Source: Microvelia longipes
Lineage: Eukaryota; Arthropoda; Insecta; Hemiptera; Veliidae
Assembly (NCBI GenBank): GCA_018340805.1
Contig: JACMZG010000008.1
Location: 11,344,725-11,408,724, forward strand
Reading direction: 5' to 3'
DNA: 64,000 nt
Shown here: positions 12,601 to 27,300 of the stretch, one piece after another
How the letters are laid out: every line of letters starts with the position of its first letter
Numbering within the stretch: the first letter of the stretch is position 1
The notes under the pieces: model-generated
Told to the model about the DNA's origin: nothing
Seen by the model: only the letters and a program-made list of their open reading frames with translations
Databases searched by the model: none
Program-made: the position numbers and the translations under genes

Positions 12601-15600
12601 CTCCGTTTTGTTTGTTTTTTCCGTTTAGTGCTAAAGTTCCCCAATTCCTATTATTTGAGAATAAATTTGACTTTAGTAAAACACAAGCGTAACTGCAATT
12701 TGTTGTGGGTTTAGCATACTTTAAAGTTTAAGGAATGCGGCCCGCGGCTGGCTGTAAATAGACTTAGTGGCCCTTTGCTAGAAAAGTTTGCCCAGGCCTG
12801 CTATATACCATGGTATTGTTGAGAATACGTAGTTTAAAAAAATATAAAATGCACACCATATGGAGGAAACCATTTTATTTTAAGAACAAGGATTTTAAGC
12901 AGGTTGACAAATACCACAAAAAATATAGATAAAATAAATTTTAAACATAGATCAAAGAGAAAGAGGGGGGGGGGCACCTAAAATTAAACTATAATATTTA
13001 CTTTCAACAGGTATTAGGCGAGGAAAAGTAAAAAAGAGACTACAATCCTACCTGCATGGTATGGAAGAGTCGGTACTCCCTTCCTAGAAAGTACTGTGGC
13101 TACTTCTTCCACCAGTTCTCTAGTTCTACAGTATATAATACCACATCCTTTTTCGCTCTAAAACATTAACAACATTCAGAATTAACAATAAATGAGAATT
13201 CTAGGCATGAAAAATGAAAACTAGGTGTTTATCTTAACAGTGTACAGCTCAGTACAGATTTATAATCTAAGAACTTTATCAATACACTTTCTTACAATGG
13301 CAAAGATAAACTTGAAAAAAGTATAAAAGTGAGATAGGTAAATAAAATTTATAAGTGCAATCAAGAACTTTAGACATACAAGGTAGAAAAACAGATGTAT
13401 AAAATAAATTTTCAGGATTCAGTTCAAGCTGGTCAAACATATTATCTTATTTTTTAATTATCAGTAAACGGTGAATGAGTTATTTTCATTGTTTTCTTTA
13501 GAAATTTGTTTTACATATATGCAGTTCATATTGAAAAACTAGAGTCATTACATAATATAAATAACTGCTCTGTGGAGTAATCCAAGAATAGGTAAATAAA
13601 TAGTCTCTCCACTAAAAAGTATGTTAATAAATTTACTAAAGTTAACTTTCTGCTGTATCCGGCCATTATCAGTCTATAAAAAGCCAAGAAAATACAACAA
13701 ACTTAAAATAATTAAAAATTAAAACCGAGCTAAAAAATCATCACTAAATCACTAAAAAATTAACAGGACCATGACTCGAACTCTTAACTAATTATGTTAT
13801 ATCAGAAAATAACTTAATTGCTGAAAATTTAAGTCTTGCCTCGCCTGTTGATGATGAGGTTAAGCCGAAACCAGTCAAAGGATGTAAATATCCAATAGCA
13901 AGTATTGATGGTACCTAATTCTTCAATTGCTTCTTTAATTTGCGGTAAATATAACTCATTAATTGTTTACAAGAAAAAAAACACTGATGAGTACAGCTAA
14001 TACTAATACATCTAAATACTAAGTGCTTAAACACCTAATAGAACAATAATAGCAAGTACATACAATTTGGTCAAATTTGGTTTTCTGAATGGTAAGAACT
14101 TATTGAATTTTATTATACCTGATATAAAAGAAAAAAAAAATAAATAAAATAAATTGATTTGAAAACACTAACAGGTTTAGATGAGTCCTTATCTGGATCA
14201 TTATCAAGAATATCAGTAATAAAATCAGAGAGATGTCCGTATGAATCTGTTAGTAAGTCTTCAAACACCACATCGTAGTAAAGATTTGTTCTGAAGCAAG
14301 GCGTCTTGAATTTTGAAACAGGCTCTTTTAGTTTTAACTGAAGGAAGATGTCATCCACAACCTGGTGATCAGAAATGTATTTATTTAGTTTGTTGAAAAC
14401 AGATACAAATACAGACCAAAATATATGGTAGATATAAAATATCCGAAGGTATACAAGAGTGTCAGATAGAAGGTAGGGGTGGATTAGGTGCTGTTCTCTT
14501 ATAACGGCACGAGTACCTACTTAAAAATTGATCATTATTATATAACGAATATATTTGGATAAATTAGTAAATTACCAGGAGCAATTAACTAAATAATATA
14601 ACAGATATAACAGATTGTAGTTGGCATAGGGAAACTACCAAATTACATACTTACATTCTTACTTTAACCATTACTTATCCGAAACAATAAATTCCAGGAC
14701 CATCTTTTTTCATCTATACATCCTTTGATACAGACAAAAAACAGATAAATATAAATAAAAACCAAAATACAAAAATTCTCACCATCACATTATAGTGAAA
14801 ATTAAAACAATTAAAAATCATACAAACATATTGGATTGTTCTTTACCAATTTCCTTATTTTTTTCTTATTGCTTTATCCTAAAATATGCTCTGTTTTGTA
14901 ATTGTAAAATATGGTGATTAAAAATATTAGAAAATATAGATATAAATTAAAAAATTACCTTTTGGCAGGAAAAGACTTAAAGAGCTTTGGCATACATGAG
15001 ATATAAGCAGGATGATTATATCTATGATAATTATTGAAAAAAATAAATTTTTAAAACCAAACTTAGTATTATACTATAAGGAATTAACGGGATAATTATT
15101 GTAAACGACCAGTTCTTCTTCCCCACCCTTTTACAAAAAAAATGTATTTTGTATTTGCTAATTCATATTTCTGTAAAAATACTTAAAAACATTTATTGAT
15201 AACAGGAGTTAAGTATTCCTTGACTAAGTGCATTTCTAAATCATTGTACGATTATAATTGTACTATTCGTTACCTTAGCAGAGGCAGTAGCAGTCAAAGC
15301 TATCCAAGGTATCTGAGGAAAGCGAGTCCTCAGGGCACCTAGCTTCAGGTAGTCAGGTCTGAAGTCATGTCCCCACTGAGACACACAGTGAGCTTCGTCT
15401 ACCACTATGTAAGATATTTTGTCATATTTCACCATCTCTTTGAGAAGACCCTGTACAATAAACAAACTAGACAGGCTTACATTTGATTACAATCTGACAT
15501 TAAAGACGATACCAATTCAGTCATAAATGTCAATTAATAAAACCAGAACTAATGCTGATCATAAATTGTAAACTTCATACAAGTGTTAACCATACATATT

Positions 15601-18223
15601 AATACATGTGTATAAAATTTCAGCAGGATCAGACAATTTTTCAGACAAATTTTTGAAGTTTTATGATTTTTTGAAATTTTCACTGAGTCAGTATTGTAGG
15701 TTCATTAAGTCACACATATTTCATAATAATAGGGTTTGGGACATTAACAAGGTTGATTTTTGTATCAAGTTTTATTTCAATCCAAGAAAGCGTTTGAAGT
15801 TATAGTCTCCCATAAGTCATCTAGAAACAAAGTCTCGTACATACACACACACACACAATTATATATTTATTACATATTTATTTATAATAAATAGTGTTTA
15901 AATATACAAATATATTATTTATATATTCTTGATCAATGCCCCCCTCCATGACCCCAATCTCAAAAGCTTATTTTTCTAATAAAATGAAATTAATTATTAT
16001 TATAATCAATTATTATAATCAATATAATAATACTTCAATGCTTCACAATATAGTAATTGCAAATATTTTTCCAAAAATACCTGAAAGGTAGAAGTAGCAG
16101 CTTGTTCAGGAGTGATATACAACAGCTTTGTATCTGGTTTAACAGATCTCAGATCACTGATAACTCTCTGTCTCTCACCAGCCGACAGCTTAGAATTGAT
16201 CGTCTCCACAGTTACCTTGAGCTTTCTCAATTGATCTACTTGATCCTATGAAGCAGCCAATTATTTCATAAGTATTTGTATTATAATATGTAACTAGGCA
16301 GTATAGTGTCATATATTTATTGACAAGGGACAATGAGTCAATGATTAATTTCTAAAACAATTAAAACACTTCATCTCCAGATGGTACATAATGTGAAGTT
16401 TATTGACTAGCTCTTATAGAGTATAGAATCGTTTTTGAATCCCAAGGAAGTTAAAGTTACTTTTTACTTCTGTGGTCTAAAAAGTAATTCTTTTAGAGTT
16501 AGAGCTCTCAAGTCTTATGGGGGCTGGGGCTCAAATTAAAATTTATAATGGGGTCAAACCAAAAATATTTTTGATTTTTTGAAAGGCACCATTCCCAAAA
16601 TGTATGAGGGCCCTGACCAAAAATACTGGACCAAAATCCATTTTGGGTTAAAAAAGTTTTATTTTTTGAGAACGCTGCCCCTTAAAATGTTTGTTCAAAA
16701 CAGTTTGAAGTCAAAATAAGCTGGTACTTAAAGATAGCTCTGCCACCTAAAAAATAATAATAAGGTGACCTTACCCAATAATTAGATATTTTAAAAAAAT
16801 ATAAACAATACAATAAAAATGTATGATAATATTTTATAGAACAAATAGTTAAATTACAACTACGTCTGGTCCTCTCCCCCTATCAGCCTCGGTATCATCT
16901 TATAAGGTCAACAAACAGAGATTTAATGGATACTTTTTACAATAAATTTTTTGCTGAGACCTTAGTTCCCCTTCTTTTTAATGAATGTTTTTAGATAATT
17001 TAAAGTTTTTACTCCGAATTCTTCTCCTGACACCTAATCCAAGCCTCCAACACCACACACCCTTAACTCATACCCACACCTACCCCTTCCTCCTACATAA
17101 AAACTATACCACAGCTTTAAGTAAAATTCGTATAAACAGCTCTGAAGATGACAGTTTATTCGATACCGGTCAGTACCTTACAAGTTAATCTGTTCACTTT
17201 TTAATGCAGGTTAGATAATATAATTTTGTGTTAAACTCAAGTGCTCTTATTATTTAAACATGCTTCCTCTTTTCCAATTTTTGTATCTCAAACTGATCTA
17301 GGTATTCTGAAACTGATGTAGAATTCTGAAACTGATCTAGTATTCTGAAACTGATCTAAGTATTCTGAAACTGATCTAGGTATTCTGAAACTGATGTAGG
17401 AATTCTGAAACTGATCTAGGTATGAAACTGATCTAGTACTAAACTGATCTAGTATTCTGAAACTGATCTAGTACTGAGATTAAGTATATATACTAGTATA
17501 ACTATTACATATATATACTATATATATACATAGTATACTATACATATTATACATAGTATATACATATAGTATACTATACAGTATTATATATATAGTATAC
17601 TATATAGTACTATATAGTATATAGTATATATACTATATAGTATATACTAGTATATATATAGTAGTACTATATATTCCTCTATGATCTAAGTATTTTGAAA
17701 CTGATCTAGGTATTCTGAAACTGATCTAAGTATTCTGAAACTGATCTAGTATTCTGAAACTGATCTAGGTATTTTGAAACTAATCTTGGAATTCTGACAC
17801 TTGTCCAGTTTCAGTAATCTTCAGGATGGACAGGCCATTCATATACAACATACAACTGGTATGTTGTATTCATGCAAATTATTATTAAATACATAAAGTT
17901 TGGTATTTTTTCCTCTATGTACACAGAAGTAACAAGTTAGCATTTGATTAAAAACCAACTTTAAAAAGCAACACCAGAGCACTTTTAGTTCTTTCAAACC
18001 TTGGTCATCCTACAGAAGAGATATTAACAAACTGTTAGGTTTTATTAAGTTTTAGAGTTTGGCCCAACAGAATTACTACCGTATTTCAGGTTGTCAAAAC
18101 ATCCACCGATGTCAAGAAAAGGATGAAGGGAACGAAATGTCATATTTCCTGTCGTTGAAATAAATTGTTTCGTGTCATTAGCTCTTCATACATTGTTAAT
18201 AAATACGCACCGCACCACACACA

Positions 18224-18316
<93 letters not shown>

Positions 18317-21300
18317 TGTGTATGTATGTGTCCTTAAAGCCTGTTTTAATTTTACAATCTGCATATTTATTATATGCATACTATTGCATATTTATATGAA
18401 ATTTAACTAGACCATTTTTTGAAAATTAATATAGAAATTATTGGATAAATATGGAATACAGGAGATTTACCCTATATCAGAGTAACAAAAATGCCACTTG
18501 AAGTCCATTATCCGCAGTAGTTCTAACTTTTTAATGAATCAATTCATTTGTTTGGATATAGATGAGCATAGCCAATCTGAAGTTATGGGTTCAGTAAATC
18601 TAACTTGTGAGGAACAGTTCAGAGATAACTTTACCTCTTAATTTTTAGAGATAATACTTTCATTTTTGTTAACGGTCTTCTCAAAAGACTTTCAAACATG
18701 TACTGAACTAAAAAATATTACCATTAAGAAGTATTTACAAGATTTATTGTTCCTGAACTTTTTGTTGACGCACAAAAAATGAATGATTTTGACATATGAG
18801 GACTTTTTGGATTTTTTTTTTTTTTTTAAATACTTTATTTTTAATCAAGAACATACAAGATGATTACAAATATTTAATCATAAAAATTACAACCCTACAA
18901 TGGGCATCCAGAGCGTAGGGTTGGAGTCAATACATAGCTAGTATCACGAAAAAGTTATTGTTTTTAATTATTTGTATACATAGAGATATTTCACTAGAGA
19001 GGGCATCTCATCATATTGAGGGGCTTGAAACATCTTATAGGGAATGAGTTTGGATCATTTGGAGGGATGAAACTGATAGTTTATATTTTGTATTCTAAAC
19101 GTTCTACTATGTAAGTTACAATAGTTTTTCTAGAATATAATAGGTGTTTAGGCTATGTTTCCATGTTGTAAAATTCAACCAATACAGCCCTTTTAGTAAT
19201 AATCTCAATGTTGAAATATTGAAAATGGACGACAGCAGTGAAAAAAAAAAAATATATAAAATAAAAAATATAGAATAATATTGTTTTAAGTGATTTGTTT
19301 TTTAAATTGAAAGAAAAAAGGCATTAGTTCTTGTATAAAAAAGAATTTACTAAGATGAAAAAATAAAATCAAGACAATTTTTCTTTTCATAGAAAAATTG
19401 CTTAATTTTTTTATAAAATTTTTCAGATGACTTAAGGTGAGTTGGAATAGAGTTATAGAGGGCAGCACCGACACAACGCCAATGTCTCATGCCTTGTGTA
19501 GTTAATCTGTAAGGTACCAAAAGGCGTGAACCTGATTCACCTCGGGTCCCATGTCCATGCTTGACAAATTTAAATTGTTTAAGTTTTTTATTAACTCTTT
19601 GTATGACTGTCAGTCTGAATAGGTTTTTAATATTTAGTAAGTTAAGTTCAGTGTACAAGTCTGTTGCTGAATCAATTCTTTTCTTTTTTAGAATGACTTA
19701 AAATATTATTCTGAGCTACTTGAGCTACCTGAAGAGAACTGTCATAAGCGCTCCCCCACGCTATGATCCCATATAAAAGAATTGATTGAGCAAGAGCAAA
19801 ATATACTGTCTTTAAGAATTTAGTAGCTAAAACTGTCCTAAGTCTTCCAAATATGAAAGTCAATTGTCTGAGTCTTTTAGTAAGGTTAGTTATGTGTGGT
19901 TTCCAATTATAATTTTGATCGATTATGATACCAAGATATTTTACCTGTCTAACTTTTGTCAAGTGTTTGCAAGCACAGTTGTTTTTATCAATGCATGTCT
20001 CTGAATGAAGGATAATATTAAAATCTTTTTCTGGTTGACCATTATCATATAACGAAAAGGTTACGTAATTTGTTTTCTCTACATTCAGTGACAGTTTGTT
20101 ATTTCCAGCCAACTTTTAACCATTTGGAGTCCACGGGAAGCTAAGCTGTGGCAGTGTTTCCATGAGTGTGAGTGAACAGTAAAACTGTGTCATCACAAAA
20201 CATGTAAATATGACCTTTAATGTCATCTTCCAGATTAGCAAGGTCGTTAATTAGGACTAGAAAAAGAATTGGCCCTAGGACCGTACCCTGAGGTACCCCA
20301 AACTCTGTAGAGTTTAAGGTGAACTCAAAACACCTCCTAATTTGACTTTTTGAGGTCTCAGACTTAAATAATTTTTAAACCATAATAACGTATTTCCGTG
20401 ACTCCAAGATGTTTAAGTTTTCTTAACAACAAGGCATGAGACACTGTATCAAAGGCTTTGGCAAGGTCTAGAAATATACCTATTGGTTTCAGTCTTTCAT
20501 CAAGAGAGGAGCAGATCTCAGAGGTTACGGCATCAATTGCATCCTGTGTACCTATTCCATGACGAAATCCAAACTGTCTAGGAGTTATTAATTTTTCTTT
20601 CTCGAGAAATGGATTGGATTTTTACTAATTTTTCAAATATTTTGATAAATTAGAGAGCATAGAGATAGGTCGGTAATTGGTGAGCAGATGATGTTCTTTA
20701 CTTTTATAGATAGGTGTCACTAACGCCAGTTTTAATGAATCCGGAAAACAGCCAGTATGTCTTTGATTAATTATAAAAAGCCAACGGTTAGAATAAATGG
20801 TTTGATTAGTTTGAGTAATTTTACGTTATGCCATCCCATCCTGGACCTGATCCTCCTCTTAATGTACTTATAACCTGTGAGACCTGCTCCTCAGTAACTG
20901 ATGCGAACATAAATCTAGATGAAACACCTGTTTCTGTACCGCCCTCCACAACTGAACCAACACTGGTTGTAGCTGACGAGTGTGGTATGGTGGCTGCCAT
21001 AGTTTCCCCTACATGGACAAAGTATTCATTAAAAGCTTCAGCACATTTAATTGGTTCCTCTTTAACTTTAATTAGGTCATTGTTAATTTTTATAGATTTT
21101 ATAAAAAATTTATTTTGTTTGCTACCTATGACTTCACCAATTGTATTCCATATGTTTTTTGAATCATTGCCTGATTGTTCAATCTTAGCTCTATAATAAT
21201 TATCTTTTGTTTTACGAATAATTTCTCTAAATTTATTTTGTACCTAGTGTAGTAGGTTTTGAGATTGACATTAAAAGGCTGAGAAGATAATTTTTTAGCT

Positions 21301-24300
21301 AATTTATCTCTTTTTCTAAGAGATAACATGAGGCCCTTGGTCATCCAAGGTTTTATATTAAGTAATTTTGTAGGTATTTTTTTTGTTATAAATTCAGTAT
21401 TTTCTTGTATGCATTCAGCTATTGATTTGTTAAAAATTTGCATGGATAGATTAACATCTTCACTCATGTAGATTTCTTGAAAGTTAATTTTGGACACTGA
21501 GTCAAAAATGGTTTCATAGTTTAGCTTTTTATATTCCATTCTGTCTGTTGAAACTGATCCCGATGCATCATTGACCAAAGTAAAGCATACAGCAAAAGTG
21601 ATATTACCTTTATAAAACAAGACTGTAAAGATGATTGATTGCTTAAACTACTAAATATATGATCAATGCAAGAACCCCGGTTAACCAGACCCGAATGAGC
21701 CTCAACAGGCAATGCACTCTTATGAGTTATTGAATTAATTCTACTCATGAAACCCTTTGTTGACATCAAATTTAAGTAAAGCTCACCCTCATTTCTCCTA
21801 TTGACATCATCAATAGCTATATTTATATCTCCAATAAGAATAGTATCTGATTTTAGATATGGACTGATTTCATTTATAAATACTTGAGCCTCTCCAGAAG
21901 GTGACCTATATAAGGCTATTATGTTAATTTTTTTGTTATTAAATTTTAATTTGATGAAGAAACAGTTGCAATGAGTGAGGATACATTCCTCTATACTAAT
22001 TTTATCAGAGAGATTATTATTTATGTAAACCACCATACCACTATTCTGATTAAAATTATTTTTTGTTGAAAATAGTTGGTAACCTGGAATGTTAAATAAA
22101 GTCATAGGCAGGTCTCTTTTCCCACCTAACCAACACTCACCCAAAACAATAATGTCAAACTGAAATTTTAATTGAGAAATAAGTACCTGCAGTTCATCAA
22201 TATTTTTAGAAATACTTCTAATATTTAGATAAAGACAACTTACACCAGAACTAAATACTTCTAAATATTGGTTATTATTCAAATCATTTAAATCATCAGT
22301 AATCCATTCTTCAAACTTGTTTATATCATCTAATTCATTAATAATATTCATAGGTTAAAAAAAAATAAAAGAAAAACTGTAATTAAAGAAAAATTAAAAA
22401 AAATATAAGAAAAAAGTGTTATAAAGAAAGTTAAGGGGAGATTTTTTATATTAATTGTGTTTTTTTTTTTTTAAAGTTAAAGTTGGTTGATGTCTTCAGA
22501 TTTAGTGATAACAACAGCAGTAGACCCAGTCTCCTTTCTTACCAAAATCTTTCCATCTTTGTACCACACATATTTGTATTTCTTTTCCTTAGCAGCTATC
22601 CAAGTCTTATCCAATAAGTCTTTGTAGTACTTAGTAAGATGCTCACTGACTTTTATGTAACTAACAGGATAATTTGGCAACAACACAGTGGAAATAAGTC
22701 CATTTTTCTTTATCACAACCCCCTTTCCTGATCCATTTAAGCTCTCATTTGAACCAGATCCTACATCTAGAGTTTCTGTTGCAGGTTTCATTGATTCTAG
22801 TTTAAACATTTTCATCCAAAGATCTCGTTTAATTCTTCTTGTAAACTTGACCACTATAGGTTTATGCCCTTTACGAGTTTTTGTTTGAATTCTGTGAGCA
22901 ACACTGATGTCTTGCTCTATATTTTGAAAGCCAATTTTGTTAGACAATTGAGCCAGTATCTCATATACTGATTCATCTTTAGTTTCAGGAATTCCAGTTA
23001 GTACTAGGTTGTCTCGGCGAGAATATTGTTGTAGCTCATGAATCTGTGTTTTAAGAAAGGTATTTTCATTTTTAACTTGGACTATTTCATCCATTTTAGT
23101 TTCCAAATCAGTGATTCTTGCAATAATATTCGATATACTCTTCTTAGTTTGTGCTAAGTTAGTGACTGCATTTTCTATTGCTATAGACATCCCTTCAACT
23201 GTACCACTATAGTTTTTTATTATTTCTGCCTGCTTATTAAATGCTTGACTAATAAAAATTTGATGATTCGTCTTATGCTCGACGTATTTCTATCTAATAA
23301 AATCTCAAATTCGACATTCCTACGCTGAACGCAGAGCGAATAACTAAGCTAGTGAACGAAAGGTTTATACGTTGACGCACCTACAGCCTAAACTACTGAA
23401 CGAATTTTGATGTGTGAGGACTTTTTACATTTGCCTTATGCTCGTGTGCATTCCTACTTAATAAAATATCAAATTCAACATTCCTACGCTAAACGTGTAG
23501 CGAAAAACTAAGCTAGCAAATGACAGTTATATGTTTACACTCCTACAGCCTAAACTACTGAACACATTTTGATATGTGGGGCCTTTGTGAATTTGTCTTA
23601 TTTCTGTGTGTAGTCCTACTTGATAAAATCTCAAATTCGACATTCCTATGCTAAACACGGAGCTAGAAGCTAGACTAGTGAATGATACTATTATATAAAT
23701 TAACCCACCTGCTCTTTTTACTAATGAATGGATTTTGGTGTTTGAGGACTTTTGGATTTGTCTGATGTCTTTTAACATTCTTGTATCAATACATCTCACA
23801 TTCATAATTGCTACAAAAAACAGAGCTTAAGAGTTGTGTATAGAATACCTTGACACCCTTTACATCAGCTTTATTTACAACACATATCTTATTTACTTCT
23901 GTTTTTACATAAAACAGGAGCCGTACAAAAAGTCATGAAATCTTACAAAAAACCACTTATGTGGAAAAAAACTCCCTGCAATGTCTTTTACCATACTGGG
24001 TGGAAACGGTCATTGGCGTTTCAAAGTGAAGTTGCTAGGTTGGCAACACTAAAGGGCCTAATTTAAACTGTGAGGGAATCATCAGCTTCTTCTCCTTGGC
24101 GGCGTGCCAGAAAAGTGAATCAACTTTAGAGGTAGTGTTTGCAAGGGTATATAGGGTGTAGTGCCTGATTATATCGTACCTTTATTGTTTCATTTATTTC
24201 TTTAGTATACTCCTGGATCTATGCTGGTAAGTAAAACTGCTGCAAATATGACAACTGCTAAAATCTGTTATGATTAATCTCCACTAACATCTGAATTGTT

Positions 24301-27300
24301 TGGTATCTCAAAATATAGTAAAGAAGCTATACAATTTGTTTACACTGCTGGCTTGCCGCCAAGGAGAAGAAGCTGATGATTGCCTCACAGTTTGAATAAG
24401 GCCCTTTAGTATTGCCAACCTAGCAACTTCACTTAGAAACCCCAATGACCGTTTCCACCCAATACAGACATGACTTGGCAGGACAGATAAGTTGATTTCT
24501 CTACTTTTTTGGACCAAAGACTAAGCAGGGAGTTTTTTTACCACGTAAGTGGTTTTTGGTAAGATATATATTATTAGTATATATATAAAGAAATTCGTTA
24601 AAAAAATTGATGAAATGTGGAATATATTTTTGTACTTTCTTTAAGCAACTCAGTTTGTCTGCTCCTTACTAATCCAGAGATATTAAGGACATATTTACTT
24701 TAATAAGAGCAAGTAGAGGTGAGAAGACGATGGCTAGTTGATCTTTCTGCAGCACAGCAGGGAGTTGGTAGCAGAGCGATTTGCCAGATCCAGTAGGCAT
24801 CGATACAAACACATCTCTCTTCCCTACACAAGCCAATCAATGAATTAGAAGTAATAGTAATTGTGAGTTATTATTTACAATGGTTATGACTGTGATTTAT
24901 TTACTGAGAAGACACATATCTCGTTTAGTATGTTTTCAATTCTTTTTCAATTTTTCCAGTTGAAATAAATATGTGTAAAAAAATTTCCCATTATGCTGCA
25001 TCATTTCTTTAATAATGTTTAAATTCTAAAGACAAGGAATTAAAATGAGAAAAAAGAGAGAGAATGAAAAAAACAAGAGTAGTAAATATATGGGCATAGA
25101 TAGGAGATTTACTAAGAAAAGGCCCAGGATGTTACCCTACCTTGAATGCATCATACTCAGGGTCTTTTTCCCATCAACTATCTTTTAAAATATAATTTTC
25201 AAAGCGAGTTGTATTAGAAATAATACATTAGATAAACAATAAAAATATACTGATGACCTCGTTAACAACATTTTCTTTGAAAATTCATTAACAGAGCAAA
25301 ATTAGAGGATATTGCTAATTTTGGTGCAAAACCCTGTGAGGAAAACAAATCTACTTGTCCATTATTTTAGATTTGATCCAAGAATTAATAAAATTGCAAG
25401 CCTTGTAACAACTTAGCCTTAATTACTGTAAAAAAAGATTTTACAATAACAAATCAATGAGATCCACATTGATAAACAGGGATCCAAATAAACAGTACAA
25501 AGTAACAGAAACTTAATGAAATTTTTATAGTACAACACAAAAAATATTATGCGAAAGCCGACAACAATAGATTTGTTATAGCCATATACAATCTTAAAGA
25601 AGGTTACACAGAACTCCAAAAAGATGTTTTGAGTAAAATGGTGTAGAAATTCATACAGTAGGGGTGGGAGCAAGGGACACAGTGGTCCAACTCACCCAGA
25701 ATAAGCTGTTTTAGACGGGCTGTTATCCACTAGAGGCAGGTCAGTTCACACTGTCCCGCATAAATAAAATAATTGTTTCTTCATTCCCAAGATTAAAATT
25801 ATTCAAAGGGATTTTTAACAAAGTTGAAAATCTTCTTAATTTTTTTTAATCTAAAAATTTAAGAAATAAAAATAAAAACAACAGTCCATTGTTTAGTTAA
25901 AAAATCCCTAAGGTCATAAGCATTTTGGAATTGGCCAATCAGAAAAGCCACTGCCAAACCCTCACTCTAAAGAGAAAAAAATCCCTACCCCTATGACCAC
26001 TGTAGGGAGATAACCTCCATCTCAGCAATCGTTCACAATGTTTGTGGTTCTTATGTTTACATCTCTTCTTCTTGTAGGGATTTTTTTTCTTTAGATGTGG
26101 TACCTAAACTGACCTGTCAAGATTTTTAAAGTAGTTGATAGACTGTATGTGTTATTTTTAACTAGACCTGATATCACGATAACCATGATGTGCAGAAATC
26201 TAAATTTAATTTGAGTGTTAATGTTTTTTATTTGTCATTTTAATGAAAAAATGCAAATTGTCCAATAGTACTTAATCCAATAGTGGTTTAAGTTCGAATC
26301 TTTAAATACTAGGTTTGTTTAAATTACTTAAAATGAGCGGCTAATTAAACTTTTTTTTCGTGTGCACAACTTACTTAGTACATTTTTGCAAATGATATTT
26401 GTTTTTCCCTTTAAATATTAATTGTAATTAGTAATTTAACAATTTAACCTAATTTTTTTGAATGTAATAAAAGCAATCGTAATTTTAAAGCAATACACTG
26501 TCATCTGCATTTTCTTCAAAATCTTAATAAAAACATGTGGTTACCTTTACTATAGTTTTTCTCTTTTCTTTAACTAAATTATTATAACAATTATTTAACA
26601 GAATTTAATACAATATCGTTAATTATCACGTACATATTAAAGTACGAAACACGATAAAATGTAAAACTCACCTAATGTATCAGGTTGCCAATAAAATAAA
26701 TAAAAAACTAAATCGAAAAGGCGCAGCGCAGTTATTCTAATTTCAGCTATTTTATTTTTGAGCCAGCTATCAGCTGATCAGGCAGGTCTGTTTTTTTTAC
26801 ATGTGTCAGTATAGGAGTTTCCCTGCTTGGTTTATATATTGCTTTACCCCTGTTAAAGGACCACCTCAAACCAGGGTTGAAACACTGTGTCCTCAGCTCC
26901 TACTGTATGAATTTCTACATCACTTTAGTTTCAGGCCTCTTATTGTATAGATATAGGGTACGCCGTAACACTAGTGTACTTGGGTTAGATACCCTATGTG
27001 CAAGTATTAATTTATAAAGCATTAATTGTCGCTGTACAGACAGAAACTGTAAATTAAACAAATCACATCTCAATTAACGTTAGAAATCAAGGTCAACAAA
27101 AATTAAATCTAGAGATGAATCAATTGATAAGGAAAGAATCCTATACGATCAAGCTTAAATTCTTACTAAGTAATATGGCCTCAATGGCGTTCTGCTGTAG
27201 CTCTGATTTAAATCCAGAGTGACCAAATATTTTATGCAAATCATTTAAAATTTTGTTGGACGTATCCTCTGGGGGCAGAGACATCATATGCCTGATATCA

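Larger units (their letters stand above)
18812..23265 (-). mobile_element. 5'-truncated non-LTR retrotransposon (CR1/Jockey-like), 4.45 kb
   Basis: Reading on the minus strand: end of ORF1 (23265-22477), ORF2 endonuclease (22351-21650), reverse transcriptase (about 21100-20110), C-terminal domain (to about 19350), 3' UTR and poly(A) at 18812. The ORF1 frame is open right to 23265 with no start, so the copy is truncated inside ORF1. ORF2 carries several frameshifts. A MITE copy at 18979-19213 sits in the 3' UTR. Both flanks are 163-bp satellite sequence. Confidence 0.88.

Noticed and set aside
18140..18410. ORFs of alternating Ile and Tyr on both strands
   Set aside because: Pure products of the (TA)n microsatellite.
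20828..21196. Plus-strand 122-residue ORF
   Set aside because: Antisense shadow of the LINE reverse transcriptase and linker on the minus strand.
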